Assembly: GCA_024760525.1 (NCBI GenBank)
Contig: CP060499.1
Coordinates: 2,170,001 to 2,234,000, forward strand
Length of the DNA stretch: 64,000 nucleotides
Direction of reading: 5' to 3'
DNA from: Nitrospira sp.
GTDB lineage: Bacteria; Nitrospirota; Nitrospiria; Nitrospirales; Nitrospiraceae
The position numbers and the translations under genes were made by a program. Positions 1 to 7,986 of the stretch are shown here, one piece after another (position 1 is the stretch's first letter; the number at the start of each line of letters is the position of its first letter). The notes under the pieces were generated by a model. It was not told the DNA's origin and searched no databases. It saw nothing but the letters and a program-made list of their open reading frames with translations.

Positions 1-1163
1 TTCACGATCGACGAGGCCAGACCTTCGACCAGTTCGCGGTCTTGCGGTGAGAGATGCCCCAATCGGCCCAGCGCCTTTTCTAGTTCCACCCGCTTGATGT
101 CCTCAACCCGGCTCCGGAGGGCGACGATCGTCGGCGTGACCTCCAAGGATTTCATCCAGTCAAGCATGGTGGTCACTTCTTCGAGCACCATGCTCTCGGC
201 CTTTTCGGCCTCCTTGACCCGCTCGGATCGGTTCTGTTCGACTCGATGTTTCAGGTCGTCAATGTCGAAGAGAAACGCGTTGTCGACGTGGCGGACGGAC
301 GGATCGATGTTCCGAGGGACGGAAATATCGATCAGAAACATGGGGCGGTTCATTCGTTCGTTGACCGCCCGTTGCACGTCCTCGGCGCCGACAATATAGT
401 GCGCCGCGCCGGTTGAGACCAAGACGATGTCGGCCGAAGCCATGTCGGCCTTGAACTGATCGAACGGAACCGGCGTCCCGCCGAATTTGGCGGCGAGATC
501 GACGGCATGTTGCGCGGTCCTCGTCGTGATGCGTACGTGGCCCACTCCATTCGCGATCAAATGCCGAGCCGCCAACTTGGCCATTTCACCCGCGCCGACC
601 AGCAACACCGTCTTCTCGTGAAGATCGGAGAAAATTTTCTTCGCCAACTCGACCGCCGCATAGCTGACTGAAACCGCCATTTCAGAAATCTTGGTCTCGG
701 TCCGCACACGCTTGGCGACCGAGATGGCCTTCTTGACGACCTTATTCATGATCACGCCGGTCGTCTTGTGCGCCAGCGCGACTTCAAATGCATCCTTGAG
801 TTGTCCCAGGATTTGCGACTCTCCGATAATCATCGAGTCGAGACTGGCGGCCACCCTGAACATATGGGCGATCGCCCGGTCTCCGGTATGCCAGTACAGA
901 TGGGGCGTCAGTTGTTCGGAAGAAAGCGAGAGATGCGTGTCGGCAAGAAACTCTTGGATGCGCCCATATCCGGCTTCGATGTCGTCGACAACCGAATAGA
1001 CCTCCACCCGATTGCAGGTCGAAAGCAGGACGCCCTCTTTTACCCCGGGATACGAACAGAGTCTGGTGAGGGCTTCGCCGAGACGACTTTCTGGAACAGC
1101 CAGTCGCTCCCGGATCTCGACCGGGGCCGTCTTGTGGCTCAACCCAACGACGATCAGATGCAT
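1..1163 (-). CDS. hemA: Glutamyl-tRNA reductase, 3' end outside window
   Basis: Catalyses the NADPH-dependent reduction of glutamyl-tRNA(Glu) to glutamate-1-semialdehyde, the first committed step of C5 tetrapyrrole synthesis in the cytosol. The minus-strand frame opens with ATG at 1163 and begins MHLIVVGLSHKTAPVEIRE, the hallmark amino terminus of the family, followed by LLSTCNRVEVY, which carries the catalytic cysteine. About 387 codons are visible and the frame stays open to base 1, so the carboxyl end lies outside. It starts 18 bases after the stop of the CcsA/HemX-like membrane gene. That arrangement is common in many bacteria and suggests one transcript. Identification is secure; only the missing end is unseen. 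Confidence 0.96.
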   Translation of the reverse strand, partial: MHLIVVGLSHKTAPVEIRERLAVPESRLGEALTRLCSYPGVKEGVLLSTCNRVEVYSVVDDIEAGYGRIQEFLADTHLSLSSEQLTPHLYWHTGDRAIAHMFRVAASLDSMIIGESQILGQLKDAFEVALAHKTTGVIMNKVVKKAISVAKRVRTETKISEMAVSVSYAAVELAKKIFSDLHEKTVLLVGAGEMAKLAARHLIANGVGHVRITTRTAQHAVDLAAKFGGTPVPFDQFKADMASADIVLVSTGAAHYIVGAEDVQRAVNERMNRPMFLIDISVPRNIDPSVRHVDNAFLFDIDDLKHRVEQNRSERVKEAEKAESMVLEEVTTMLDWMKSLEVTPTIVALRSRVEDIKRVELEKALGRLGHLSPQDRELVEGLASSIV

Positions 1164-1181
1164 AGGACCATCAACCGCATG

Positions 1182-1985
1182 TTACGACAACGCACCATGC
1201 CCCTTCAGCACCACACCCACCAAGGTAAGAATCACACAGGCAAATCCGATGACCGTGAGATAGGCCGCGCGTTTGGCTCTCCACCCTATCGTCAACCGCC
1301 CCAGCAACACGACAAAATAAAAGAGCCATGTGACGAGCGCCCAGGTTTGTTCAGGATTCCAACTGACATAGGACCCTCGCGCAAAGTCGGCTGAGATCGC
1401 TCCCGTCACGATGCCCAATGTGAGCAACGGAAACCCCAATACAATGGACTGTTGATTGAGGTGATCGAGAAAATCGAGCGCAGGGAGCTTGCTGTAAAGA
1501 ACATTGAACCGTTTCGACTTGAGGAGTCGATCCTGAATCAGGTACATCACACCCGCAACAAACGCGACGGTAAAGCCCACCGTGCCCAACATGCTGAGCG
1601 TGACATGAAACCATAAGGTTTTGAGTACAGGCTGAAGTGTGGGCACTGTTTCAGGAAGAGCCGCGGCGGAGATCAAGGAGACGAGGGCCAAGGGCACCAT
1701 GAACGACCCAAGCACATGAATTTGATGTCGAAACTCGACGACCAGCAAGACAAGAATGATCATCCACGAGAAAAACGAAAGGGCATCGGAAAAACTGGGG
1801 GGCGAGGATGATGAGACGCCGGCCATTCGAATGATGAGGGCGATCGTATGGAAACCGAACCCGGCGGCCGTCACACCCAACGATACCTTTGACAAGGCTT
1901 CTGAGCGCCGCAGCGAATACGAAAGAAACGACACCGTGCCCACGATATACAGGACGATGGTGATCATGAAGCAAACGGCTGCCAT
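1182..1985 (-). CDS. ccsA: CcsA/HemX-type cytochrome c assembly membrane protein
   Basis: A 267-residue polytopic inner-membrane protein with about eight hydrophobic segments. Near residues 205-220 it has SWNPEQTWALVTWL, the degenerate tryptophan-rich region of the CcsA/HemX family (the full CcsA form is WGxYWxWDPKETW). The family handles haem in system II cytochrome c maturation, or, as HemX beside hemA, influences glutamyl-tRNA reductase level. Only part of the tryptophan motif is kept, so HemX-like regulation of HemA is as plausible as haem export. The ATG at 1985 precedes a hydrophobic first helix. It is directly upstream of hemA and divergent from the methylase at 2087, leaving about 100 bases for two promoters. 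Confidence 0.85.
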   Translation of the reverse strand: MAAVCFMITIVLYIVGTVSFLSYSLRRSEALSKVSLGVTAAGFGFHTIALIIRMAGVSSSSPPSFSDALSFFSWMIILVLLVVEFRHQIHVLGSFMVPLALVSLISAAALPETVPTLQPVLKTLWFHVTLSMLGTVGFTVAFVAGVMYLIQDRLLKSKRFNVLYSKLPALDFLDHLNQQSIVLGFPLLTLGIVTGAISADFARGSYVSWNPEQTWALVTWLFYFVVLLGRLTIGWRAKRAAYLTVIGFACVILTLVGVVLKGHGALS

Positions 1986-2086
1986 CGGGATTTTCCCTAT
2001 GGGACGCGGAATGTTACTGCCAACGGGATAAGTTAGAAATTATATCGATGCGGACCAAACGGAGTCAACAAAACGTAGGAGCTGCA

Positions 2087-2812
2087 ATGACTTCGGATGC
2101 TCAGCCGCAACAGAGCGGCACCCTCTATGTCGTGGCCGTCCCCATCGGACATCCCGATGATGTGACCGTGCGTGCCCTGCAGGTACTTGAGAAAGTAGAC
2201 GTGATCGCCTCTGAAGATCCGAAAGCAACACAACGATTCCTCACGCATCATGCTATTCAGACCACGGTGACCAGCTACGGACCCAGCAATCTCAAAGAAA
2301 AAGTTGGGGTGCTTCTGCAACGATTACAAGGCGGTATGGATATTGCGCTTGTCTCGGATTGTGGATCTCCCATCATTGCTGACCCTGGGCATCTCCTTGT
2401 GGCGGCGGCTCATGCACATCGAATCCCTGTGGTCCCCGTCCCCGGTCCTTCCGTCATTGTTGCGGCACTCACGATCGCAGGCTTCCCCTGCGACGCGTTT
2501 CATTTTCTCGGGCATCTTCCAAGGACCCCCTCACGTATTCGCCCATGGCTGACCGATTCCTTGAAGAGAAAGGTTCCAACGGTCGCGTTCGGTACCGTGG
2601 CATCGGTCGCACATGCCCTGGCGACACTGAGCGCCATCGCTCCTCGACACCTGGTGATTGTCGCATGCGACTTGACGACACCGGATGAGCTCATCATTCG
2701 CGGCACGGCGCGTCAGGTTCATCGGGAGTTGCGCCGGATCAGCGGGAGAGATATCACGCTTGTGCTTGCCGGAATCGGCGGGAGAAAACCGAATGACCGA
2801 GGCCTGTCGTGA
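2087..2812 (+). CDS. rsmI: RsmI-like 16S rRNA ribose methyltransferase (tetrapyrrole methylase fold)
   Basis: Family members transfer a methyl group from S-adenosylmethionine to the 2'-O of C1402 in 16S rRNA. The 241-residue product shows the ordered RsmI signatures: LYVVAVPIGHPDDVTVRAL at the amino end, IASEDPKATQRFL, LVSDCGSPIIADPG (SAM loop) and VPVPGPSVIVAAL. It is shorter than typical RsmI (about 275-290), and the usual TRKHE-like segment is replaced by AFGTVASVAHAL, so the substrate could have drifted. ATG 2087 is chosen because AGGAG lies at 2077-2081, five bases upstream; an ATG at 2048 has no such site. It converges with the TusA-like gene, the two stops being two bases apart. Confidence 0.8.
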   Translation: MTSDAQPQQSGTLYVVAVPIGHPDDVTVRALQVLEKVDVIASEDPKATQRFLTHHAIQTTVTSYGPSNLKEKVGVLLQRLQGGMDIALVSDCGSPIIADPGHLLVAAAHAHRIPVVPVPGPSVIVAALTIAGFPCDAFHFLGHLPRTPSRIRPWLTDSLKRKVPTVAFGTVASVAHALATLSAIAPRHLVIVACDLTTPDELIIRGTARQVHRELRRISGRDITLVLAGIGGRKPNDRGLS

Positions 2813-2814
2813 AT

Positions 2815-3075
2815 TCAGTCGTTTTCTGCTCGACGGATCAAAACCCGATATGCCTGGTCGACCCGTTCCTTCGATAACACGGTATGGCCTTCATTCTCGA
2901 CGCTCCGAGGCACGTTGCGGATAGGGTCTCCATCATCGAGAAGGACCGACAGCACCTGCCCTTCCTTCAAGGTCTCGAGTTTCAGCTTTGTCTTCACAAA
3001 ATTATAGGGACAAACGACCCCGCGAAGATCCAATTCAATGTCGGAGCTCTCGGACGGAGGCTGATGCTCAGTCAT
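2815..3075 (-). CDS. TusA/SirA-family sulfur carrier-like protein
   Basis: An 86-residue cytosolic protein of the TusA (SirA/YeeD) fold. LDLRGVVCPYNFVKTKLKLE (residues 15-34) aligns with the family signature LDxRGLxCPxPxxxxKxxL, and the acceptor cysteine is present. TusA proteins relay persulfide sulfur for tRNA thiolation, molybdopterin synthesis or sulfur oxidation. The conserved CPxP motif reads CPYN here, so the second proline is lost; this is seen in divergent paralogues and may alter partners. ATG at 3075 is followed by a short acidic leader. It converges with the RsmI-like gene. Which sulfur pathway it serves cannot be read from the context. Confidence 0.85.
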   Translation of the reverse strand: MTEHQPPSESSDIELDLRGVVCPYNFVKTKLKLETLKEGQVLSVLLDDGDPIRNVPRSVENEGHTVLSKERVDQAYRVLIRRAEND

Positions 3076-3162
3076 ATGTATATCAACTCCGTGCGATCGG
3101 GTTCAGGTACATTCGCATGACCGTCAAGAGTGAAATTTTAGCATACGGCGAAGTCCCAAAAA

Positions 3163-3188
3163 AAAGGGGCAGCCAAGGCTGCCCCTTT
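3163..3188 (-). terminator. Rho-independent terminator for the exported protein gene
   Basis: A 12-bp perfect inverted repeat (AAAGGGGCAGCC / GGCTGCCCCTTT, separated by AA) lies about 25 bases past the stop of the minus-strand gene ending at 3211. On the minus strand the hairpin is followed by an uninterrupted T run (3155-3165 region), as expected for an intrinsic terminator reading leftwards. The + strand side has only three T's, so termination in the other direction would be weaker. Confidence 0.85.
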
Positions 3189-3210
3189 CATAACATCGAG
3201 TCTTAAAGCC

Positions 3211-3975
3211 TCAGTTGAATCCCTTCACCAAATTCGGCTTGGCCGCATCAGTCCCGTAATCAGACTTGTTGGGAACCTTTGTTTCCGGCGCCACGGTCTG
3301 ATATCCCCATCCCGGTTGAGGTTCGCAATTCCAACATGGAGCCGAACCGGTGAACTCGCCGATGGTGGTGTCTATGGTTCCGGTGATCTTGCCGGGCAGC
3401 ACGGATCCCGCCACTCCGCCGGTCGTACTGCCGCTGCTGGTCTCGATCGCGCGTTCAGTCGAAGGATTTGGACGCTGACCCAACCCGCCGAATCCTGCAA
3501 GCTTTTCATTACCACGCAGCAAGTAGACCTCGCGAACAATCTTCCGGCCGATGCCATACTGCTGATTGGGTGTAACCGCTTCTATCACCTGGAGAGAGAT
3601 ATCATCCCCGCTGTTCAAGACCTTGAGCTGGTCCATGCTGGTCCTCTCATCAAAGTAGACCGTCATGGAACTCATGGTACCTGACCCAGCACGACCTTCG
3701 TCATGGGAGCTTCCACCGGATTCCAGGAGCAGTTTTCCCGCAGGAAAATCAATGGCCAGGACGCGTCCATAGATCGTCTCTGGGAGAGACAGGCGATCGA
3801 GGAATGCATTACGATCATACGCCTGGACGCGATTGGCGTTCCCGGACACATCACCGACCCCGGTACCCACGCCCATCGCAGACCCACCCGATTGCTGTAG
3901 CCGCTCTTGAGCCACTGCAACATTCATAGAGCCGACACAAAGTATCGCGGCCCCTAGTGCCAACACTTTACGCAT
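3211..3975 (-). CDS. Exported protein of unknown function
   Basis: No recognised family. The 254-residue product begins MRKVLALGAAILCVGSMNVAVAQ, a typical Sec signal peptide with a likely cut after VAQ (about residue 23), so it is periplasmic or secreted. The mature part has a glycine/serine-rich linker (residues 28-50), then a probable beta-rich region around IYGRVLAIDFPAGKLLLESG and MTVYFDERTSMDQL, reminiscent of small secreted RNA/ligand-binding beta barrels. The tail is low complexity with a single CWNC pair near residue 219. GCCTCC on the + strand just above the ATG gives a good ribosome site. It stands alone with its own terminator. Function is unknown. Confidence 0.75.
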   Translation of the reverse strand: MRKVLALGAAILCVGSMNVAVAQERLQQSGGSAMGVGTGVGDVSGNANRVQAYDRNAFLDRLSLPETIYGRVLAIDFPAGKLLLESGGSSHDEGRAGSGTMSSMTVYFDERTSMDQLKVLNSGDDISLQVIEAVTPNQQYGIGRKIVREVYLLRGNEKLAGFGGLGQRPNPSTERAIETSSGSTTGGVAGSVLPGKITGTIDTTIGEFTGSAPCWNCEPQPGWGYQTVAPETKVPNKSDYGTDAAKPNLVKGFN

Positions 3976-4242
3976 GTGCTGCCTCCTTAATGAGTTGAAC
4001 AGGTGACGCTGTTGGAAGATTTCGAACGATCATGCTTTAGAATTTGGATGTATCTTGGCTGATTGTGATCTCTACGATGGCATCAGTTATACACCATTGA
4101 GAAATATAGGAGAAATTAGGCTAATGGCACGGCGCTGTCAAGGGGTGTTTGCATCGTAAAGTTTGCAGCTCCACCAGAGCCTCACCGATCACGACTCGAT
4201 GGCATCGTTCAAGCCATGAGCCAGGTCGACTTGACGTGGAAT

Positions 4243-4329
4243 TGGTGCCCAGAGGGAGGGTCGAACTCCCACTCTCTTGCGAGAACCGGATTTTGAGTCC
4301 GGCGCGTCTGCCAGTTCCGCCATCCGGGC
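4243..4329 (-). tRNA. tRNA-Leu (anticodon CAA)
   Basis: The reverse strand reads GCCCGGATGGCGGAACTGG at the 5' end and ends CTGGGCACCA. The seven-base-pair acceptor stem forms with one G-U pair. The anticodon stem CCGGA/TCCGG encloses the loop CTCAAAA, giving anticodon CAA (leucine UUG). A long variable arm (CTCGCAAGAG type) and a GTTCGAC T-loop fit a class II leucine tRNA. The terminal CCA is encoded (TGG at 4243-4245 on the + strand). Length is 87 bases. Confidence 0.96.
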
Positions 4330-4490
4330 AAAGCCATCCACGGGTCGGCTTGTGGAGCGCCTTTTCTAGCATGTCGTCAGAACGGGGTCAATTGCGCGAT
4401 CCTGTCTTTCTTTGGTTCCAACAGTTCTGCTAGAATAAAAATTCGGTTAGTGATGGTTGAATCGTAACTTGACAAAGGAGCACGGTGGTT

Positions 4491-4772
4491 ATGGCGGAGT
4501 TATCGTGTGTGACATGCGGGCAAACCGGCGAGGCGATTACGGCTCCCCTATTTCTCGGCAAGCTTGAATCAGAGGTCAAGAGCAAGGTCTGTATAAACTG
4601 CTGGAAAAAGTGGGAAGGCATGCGCGTGATGGTCATCAATGAATATCAAGTCAACCTCGGTGATGAGAGCGGTCGTGAACTCGTTCGCAAACAGATGAAG
4701 GCCTTCCTGAAACTAGGGGAACAGGTTGACTCATCAAAGGTCGCAGAGAATTATCGCCCGCCAAGCAACTGA
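4491..4772 (+). CDS. YggX-like Fe(II)-trafficking/oxidative-damage protection protein
   Basis: A 93-residue soluble protein. The part from FLGKLESEVKSKVCINCW to MKAFLKLGEQV follows the layout of YggX (LGKRIYxxISxxAWxxWxxxQTMLINExxLNxxxxxxRxxLxxxMxxFL). YggX members bind iron weakly and protect labile Fe-S clusters. Unlike enterobacterial YggX it has an amino-terminal CVTCGQ and a second CINC pair, giving a CxxC...CxxC set that could bind zinc or iron, so it may be a metal-ribbon variant. AAAGGAG (4475-4480) precedes both GTG 4485 (4 bases) and ATG 4491 (10 bases), so the start is ambiguous. It is divergent from the tRNA gene. Confidence 0.75.
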   Translation: MAELSCVTCGQTGEAITAPLFLGKLESEVKSKVCINCWKKWEGMRVMVINEYQVNLGDESGRELVRKQMKAFLKLGEQVDSSKVAENYRPPSN

Positions 4773-4920
4773 AATAGACGTTCCATTCAAGAAGCGCGCT
4801 GGGAGACCAACCTGTAAGTTTTCTCTGCATTGTCGCTGAGTTCGTTGACATCATGAATTCGAAAGTGTTACGGTGGGCTGCTATCCGTTACGTAGAACTG
4901 TGTGGTGAACAGGTGGGCGG

Positions 4921-5376
4921 ATGATTACGCAGATGCAGGTCAAGGGGCTCATGTTCGACCCCTACAACAATGCGTATATCGTCATTCTTCGGGACGATGA
5001 GCAAGCGGAAATGCTTCCTATCTGGGTTGGAAAATCCGAAGCCAGTTCGATCAGCCTGGCGCTCGAAAATGTCGCCCCGCCTCGCCCGATGACCCATGAC
5101 TTCATGAAGTCGTATCTGGACGCATTTAACGCCAAGATCATCAGTGTGGTCATTACAGATCTGAGCGAGAACACGTACTTTGCCAAAGTGCATTTGACCT
5201 ATGCAGATTCCGAATATACCGTCGATTCCCGTCCGAGTGACGCCATCGCCCTTGCGCTCAGGACCCAAGCTCCCATTTTTGCGAGCGAGTCCGTGATTCG
5301 AAAACAGAGCTCGGAAGAACTCGATCAGTGGTTGGAGAATCTCAAACCCGAGGACTTTGGAAAGCTGGATTCTTGA
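4921..5376 (+). CDS. Bifunctional nuclease (BFN/DUF151) domain protein, copy 1
   Basis: A 151-residue protein made almost wholly of a DUF151 domain. LPIWVGKSEASSISLALE, PRPMTHDFMKSYLD and VDSRPSDAIALALR are the three diagnostic blocks. Plant and Thermotoga relatives have been linked to DNase/RNase activity, but the role in most bacteria is unsettled. ATG 4921 is preceded by GGTGGGCGG, a fair ribosome site. A second DUF151 gene starts 16 bases after its stop, and L13 follows, so the three may be co-transcribed and linked to translation or nucleic-acid metabolism. The family call is firm; the biochemical role is inferred. Confidence 0.9.
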   Translation: MITQMQVKGLMFDPYNNAYIVILRDDEQAEMLPIWVGKSEASSISLALENVAPPRPMTHDFMKSYLDAFNAKIISVVITDLSENTYFAKVHLTYADSEYTVDSRPSDAIALALRTQAPIFASESVIRKQSSEELDQWLENLKPEDFGKLDS

Positions 5377-5392
5377 CGGATCGCCTGGTTTT

Positions 5393-5881
5393 ATGGAAGA
5401 ACACTCGCCTCAATCGCCGGAGCCGTTGATTCAGCTCACCGTCAATCGCGTCGTTGAAGACTCGAATACGGACACGCGGATCGTCGTGTTGGCCCGAGCG
5501 GACGGCGGATCGGAACAGTTCATGGTATGGGTCGGAGCTTCCGAGGGTGAAGCGATCAGGCGCGCGTTGGATACATCGATGACCCCACGACCCATGAGCC
5601 ACGATTTAATCAAAAGTTTCGGAGAACATCTGGGCATCAAGACGGAGCGAGTGGTTCTGACGGATGTGAAGAGCAGCACCTACTATGCGACCGTCTTCCT
5701 CGCAAACAAAGGAGTCGCACGAACGATCGACTCTCGGCCGAGTGATGCCATCGCCTTGGCCCTGCGATGCCAAGCACCTATTTATGTCACTCAGGATGTA
5801 TGGAAAAGGCGAAGCGGCCAAAATCTCGATGCCTGGTTGTCGAGGCTGGAAACGAAGAATATCGGTGCTGGGGAAGTCTAA
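5393..5881 (+). CDS. Bifunctional nuclease (BFN/DUF151) domain protein, copy 2
   Basis: A tandem paralogue of the preceding gene. It repeats the DUF151 blocks MVWVGASEGEAIRRALD, PRPMSHDLIKSFGE and IDSRPSDAIALALRCQAP. A charged amino-terminal extension (MEEHSPQSPEP...) and a basic carboxyl tail distinguish it. The ATG at 5393 lies past the stop of copy 1; a TTG at 5357 in the same frame would overlap copy 1 and lacks support. The two copies are clearly diverged, which suggests an old duplication with different substrates or a hetero-oligomer. The L13 gene follows after a short gap. Confidence 0.88.
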   Translation: MEEHSPQSPEPLIQLTVNRVVEDSNTDTRIVVLARADGGSEQFMVWVGASEGEAIRRALDTSMTPRPMSHDLIKSFGEHLGIKTERVVLTDVKSSTYYATVFLANKGVARTIDSRPSDAIALALRCQAPIYVTQDVWKRRSGQNLDAWLSRLETKNIGAGEV

Positions 5882-5925
5882 CTCCTTCTTAATGTTGCAA
5901 CGTTAACGCAGTGGAGAAGAAAAAG

Positions 5926-6354
5926 ATGATGACGTACTTGGAAAAACCGACAGAGGTGAAAGAAACATGGCATCTTGTGGATGCCGAAGGGAAAACCCTG
6001 GGCCGGCTGGCCGCAAGGGTGGCGAGTGTCTTACGGGGGAAGCATCGGCCGACATTCACCCCGAATGTCGATCTGGGTGATCATGTGGTCATCGTGAATG
6101 CGGAGAAGATCCAGTTGACCGGCGGAAAGATGGAAACCAAACTGTACCGCCGTCACACGGGATATCCAGGGGGTCTTAAGACCGCTTCCGCCGAGCACCT
6201 GTTTCGAAAAGACCCTACACAACTCCTGACCAAAGCGATCAAGGGTATGCTTCCCAAAACGCCGCTTGGCAATGGTATGGCGCGAAAACTCCGTGTCTAT
6301 GTCGGACCTGACCATCCGCATCAGGCGCAGCGTCCTGAGCCTATTGCTCTCTAG
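5926..6354 (+). CDS. rplM: 50S ribosomal protein L13
   Basis: A large-subunit ribosomal protein, an early assembly protein on 23S rRNA. MMTYLEKPTEVKETWHLVDA, GKTLGRLAARVASVLRGK, HVVIVNAEKIQLTGGK and RRHTGYPGGLK are classic L13 blocks. The 142 residues match the usual length. ATG 5926 or 5929 is favoured over an in-frame GTG at 5911 because GGAGAAG at 5913-5919 then serves as the ribosome site and the product begins like other L13 proteins. It is followed after 33 bases by rpsI, the near-universal L13-S9 operon. Confidence 0.97.
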   Translation: MMTYLEKPTEVKETWHLVDAEGKTLGRLAARVASVLRGKHRPTFTPNVDLGDHVVIVNAEKIQLTGGKMETKLYRRHTGYPGGLKTASAEHLFRKDPTQLLTKAIKGMLPKTPLGNGMARKLRVYVGPDHPHQAQRPEPIAL

Positions 6355-6387
6355 AGATTCATTTCATAACAGAAGGAGACGAGTCGC

Positions 6388-6780
6388 ATGGCAGTGGTGA
6401 CACAATACGCAACAGGACGGAGAAAGTGTGCAATCGCCAGAGCCTGGGTAACGGGAACCGCGGGCGACATCATTGTGAACGATAAGCCGTTGGAAAAGGC
6501 GTTTCCTCGTCTTACCCTTCGGCAAATCATCCAGCTGCCGCTTGAAATGGCCGGTCTCATGGGCAAATACTCGATCAGCGCCACAGTCTATGGAGGCGGA
6601 CCGACCGGACAAGCCGGTGCGCTCCGTCATGCCATCGCGCGAGCCCTCGTTGCGATGACCCCCTCGACACGCAGCCCATTGAAAAAGGAAGGGCTGCTCA
6701 CTCGTGACTCACGGGTGAAGGAACGCAAGAAGTACGGGCAGAAAGGCGCCCGAAAGCGATTCCAGTACTCCAAGCGCTAG
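6388..6780 (+). CDS. rpsI: 30S ribosomal protein S9
   Basis: A small-subunit protein whose basic tail reaches the P-site tRNA. The start YATGRRKCAIARAWVTGT, the block YGGGPTGQAGALRHAIARAL and the terminal GARKRFQYSKR are diagnostic, and the length (130 residues) is normal. AAGGAG lies ten bases before ATG 6388. It is the last gene before the terminator at 6800, closing the L13-S9 transcript. Confidence 0.98.
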   Translation: MAVVTQYATGRRKCAIARAWVTGTAGDIIVNDKPLEKAFPRLTLRQIIQLPLEMAGLMGKYSISATVYGGGPTGQAGALRHAIARALVAMTPSTRSPLKKEGLLTRDSRVKERKKYGQKGARKRFQYSKR

Positions 6781-6799
6781 GCACAGGAGCCAACGTTCC

Positions 6800-6832
6800 A
6801 AAAGGGGAAGGCTCCATGCCTTCCCCTTTTTT
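6800..6832 (+). terminator. Rho-independent terminator after rpsI
   Basis: A 13-bp perfect stem AAAAGGGGAAGGC / GCCTTCCCCTTTT (6800-6812 and 6818-6830) with the five-base loop TCCAT runs into two more T's. It lies 20 bases past the rpsI stop and separates the L13-S9 unit from argC. Confidence 0.9.
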
Positions 6833-6880
6833 GTGTCTTCGTCAGATGGGTGGGCGTCGGTTCTCGCTGGATTCTAACTG

Positions 6881-7933
6881 ATGACCAAGAAATTCCGAAT
6901 CGCCATTGCGGGTGCCAGTGGATATGCCGGCGCAGAGCTTGTTCGGCTCGCTGCAGGCCATCCCTATTTTACGATCACCGCAGTAACCTCTGAAAAGTCG
7001 GCGGGACAGTTGATCTCCTCGGTCTTCCCCAGCCTGAAGGGAATCGTGGAGCATCGATTCGAAGCCATGGAGCCGGCAGCGTTGGCGGAGCGAGCGGACG
7101 CCATTTTTCTCGCGCTTCCCCACACCAAATCTCAGGACGCCGTGGCAATCTGTCTCAAGGCCGGCAAACTGGTCGTTGACCTCAGCGCGGACTATCGGCT
7201 GAAGGACGTCGGCACCTATGAAAAGTGGTATCAGACTTCGCATGCGCACCCGCAGCTGTTGCTGGAAGCGGTTTATGGCTTGCCGGAACTCCATCGCGCC
7301 GCAATCACCACGGCGAAGTTGGTCGCCTCGCCGGGATGTTATCCCACGGCGGCGGTCTTACAATTGGCGCCTCTCTTTGCCAAAGGACTCGTGCAGCCCG
7401 GGACGGTGGTGATCGATGCCAAATCCGGCGTGTCGGGCGCCGGTCGGAGTCCAGCCCTTGCCTATCATTTCCCCGAAGCGCATGAATCATTGGAGCCGTA
7501 TAAGATCGGGCAGCATCGTCATATTCCTGAAATCGAACAAGAACTTTCCGGATTTAAGGATATGGCCGAATCCGTAACCGTGACATTCACGCCTCATCTC
7601 GTGCCGATGAATCGCGGCATCCTGAGTACGGCCTATTGCACGTTGGCGGAGCCGATGGACCTTTCAGATCTTCGGAATCTCTACCGAGAGTTTTATAAAG
7701 GCGAACGGTTCGTCCGGTTCTACGAAGACGGTGTTCCCAATCCGCGCTATATCAAGGGGACGAACTACTGCGACATCGGTGTCTACACAGACGGGCGGGC
7801 CGGACGGGTCATAACCGTCGCTGCCGTCGACAATCTGGTCAAAGGAGCCGCCGGTCAAGCCATTCAAGCCATGAATCTAATGCTGGGCATTCCTGAAGAC
7901 ACCGGCCTTACGGCGCCGGGCAGTTATCCCTAG
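6881..7933 (+). CDS. argC: N-acetyl-gamma-glutamyl-phosphate reductase
   Basis: Reduces N-acetylglutamyl phosphate to the semialdehyde with NADPH in arginine synthesis. The amino end IAIAGASGYAGAELVRLAAGHP is the Rossmann dinucleotide site. VASPGCYPTAAVLQLAPL carries the catalytic cysteine, and KSGVSGAGRSP and HRHIPEIEQEL are family blocks. The 350 residues are typical. It is followed 53 bases later by argJ, giving two consecutive steps of the acetylated arginine cycle. No ARG box is evident by eye in the short upstream gap after the rpsI terminator. Confidence 0.97.
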   Translation: MTKKFRIAIAGASGYAGAELVRLAAGHPYFTITAVTSEKSAGQLISSVFPSLKGIVEHRFEAMEPAALAERADAIFLALPHTKSQDAVAICLKAGKLVVDLSADYRLKDVGTYEKWYQTSHAHPQLLLEAVYGLPELHRAAITTAKLVASPGCYPTAAVLQLAPLFAKGLVQPGTVVIDAKSGVSGAGRSPALAYHFPEAHESLEPYKIGQHRHIPEIEQELSGFKDMAESVTVTFTPHLVPMNRGILSTAYCTLAEPMDLSDLRNLYREFYKGERFVRFYEDGVPNPRYIKGTNYCDIGVYTDGRAGRVITVAAVDNLVKGAAGQAIQAMNLMLGIPEDTGLTAPGSYP

Positions 7934-7986
7934 TCGCAAGGCCCCGACGATCGCCGCCCTGAGCCCGCAACTCTAACTAAGAAATT

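Noticed and set aside
4149..4433. A long + strand open frame across the tRNA region
   Set aside because: It reads through the tRNA-Leu gene on the opposite strand and shows no protein-like pattern.
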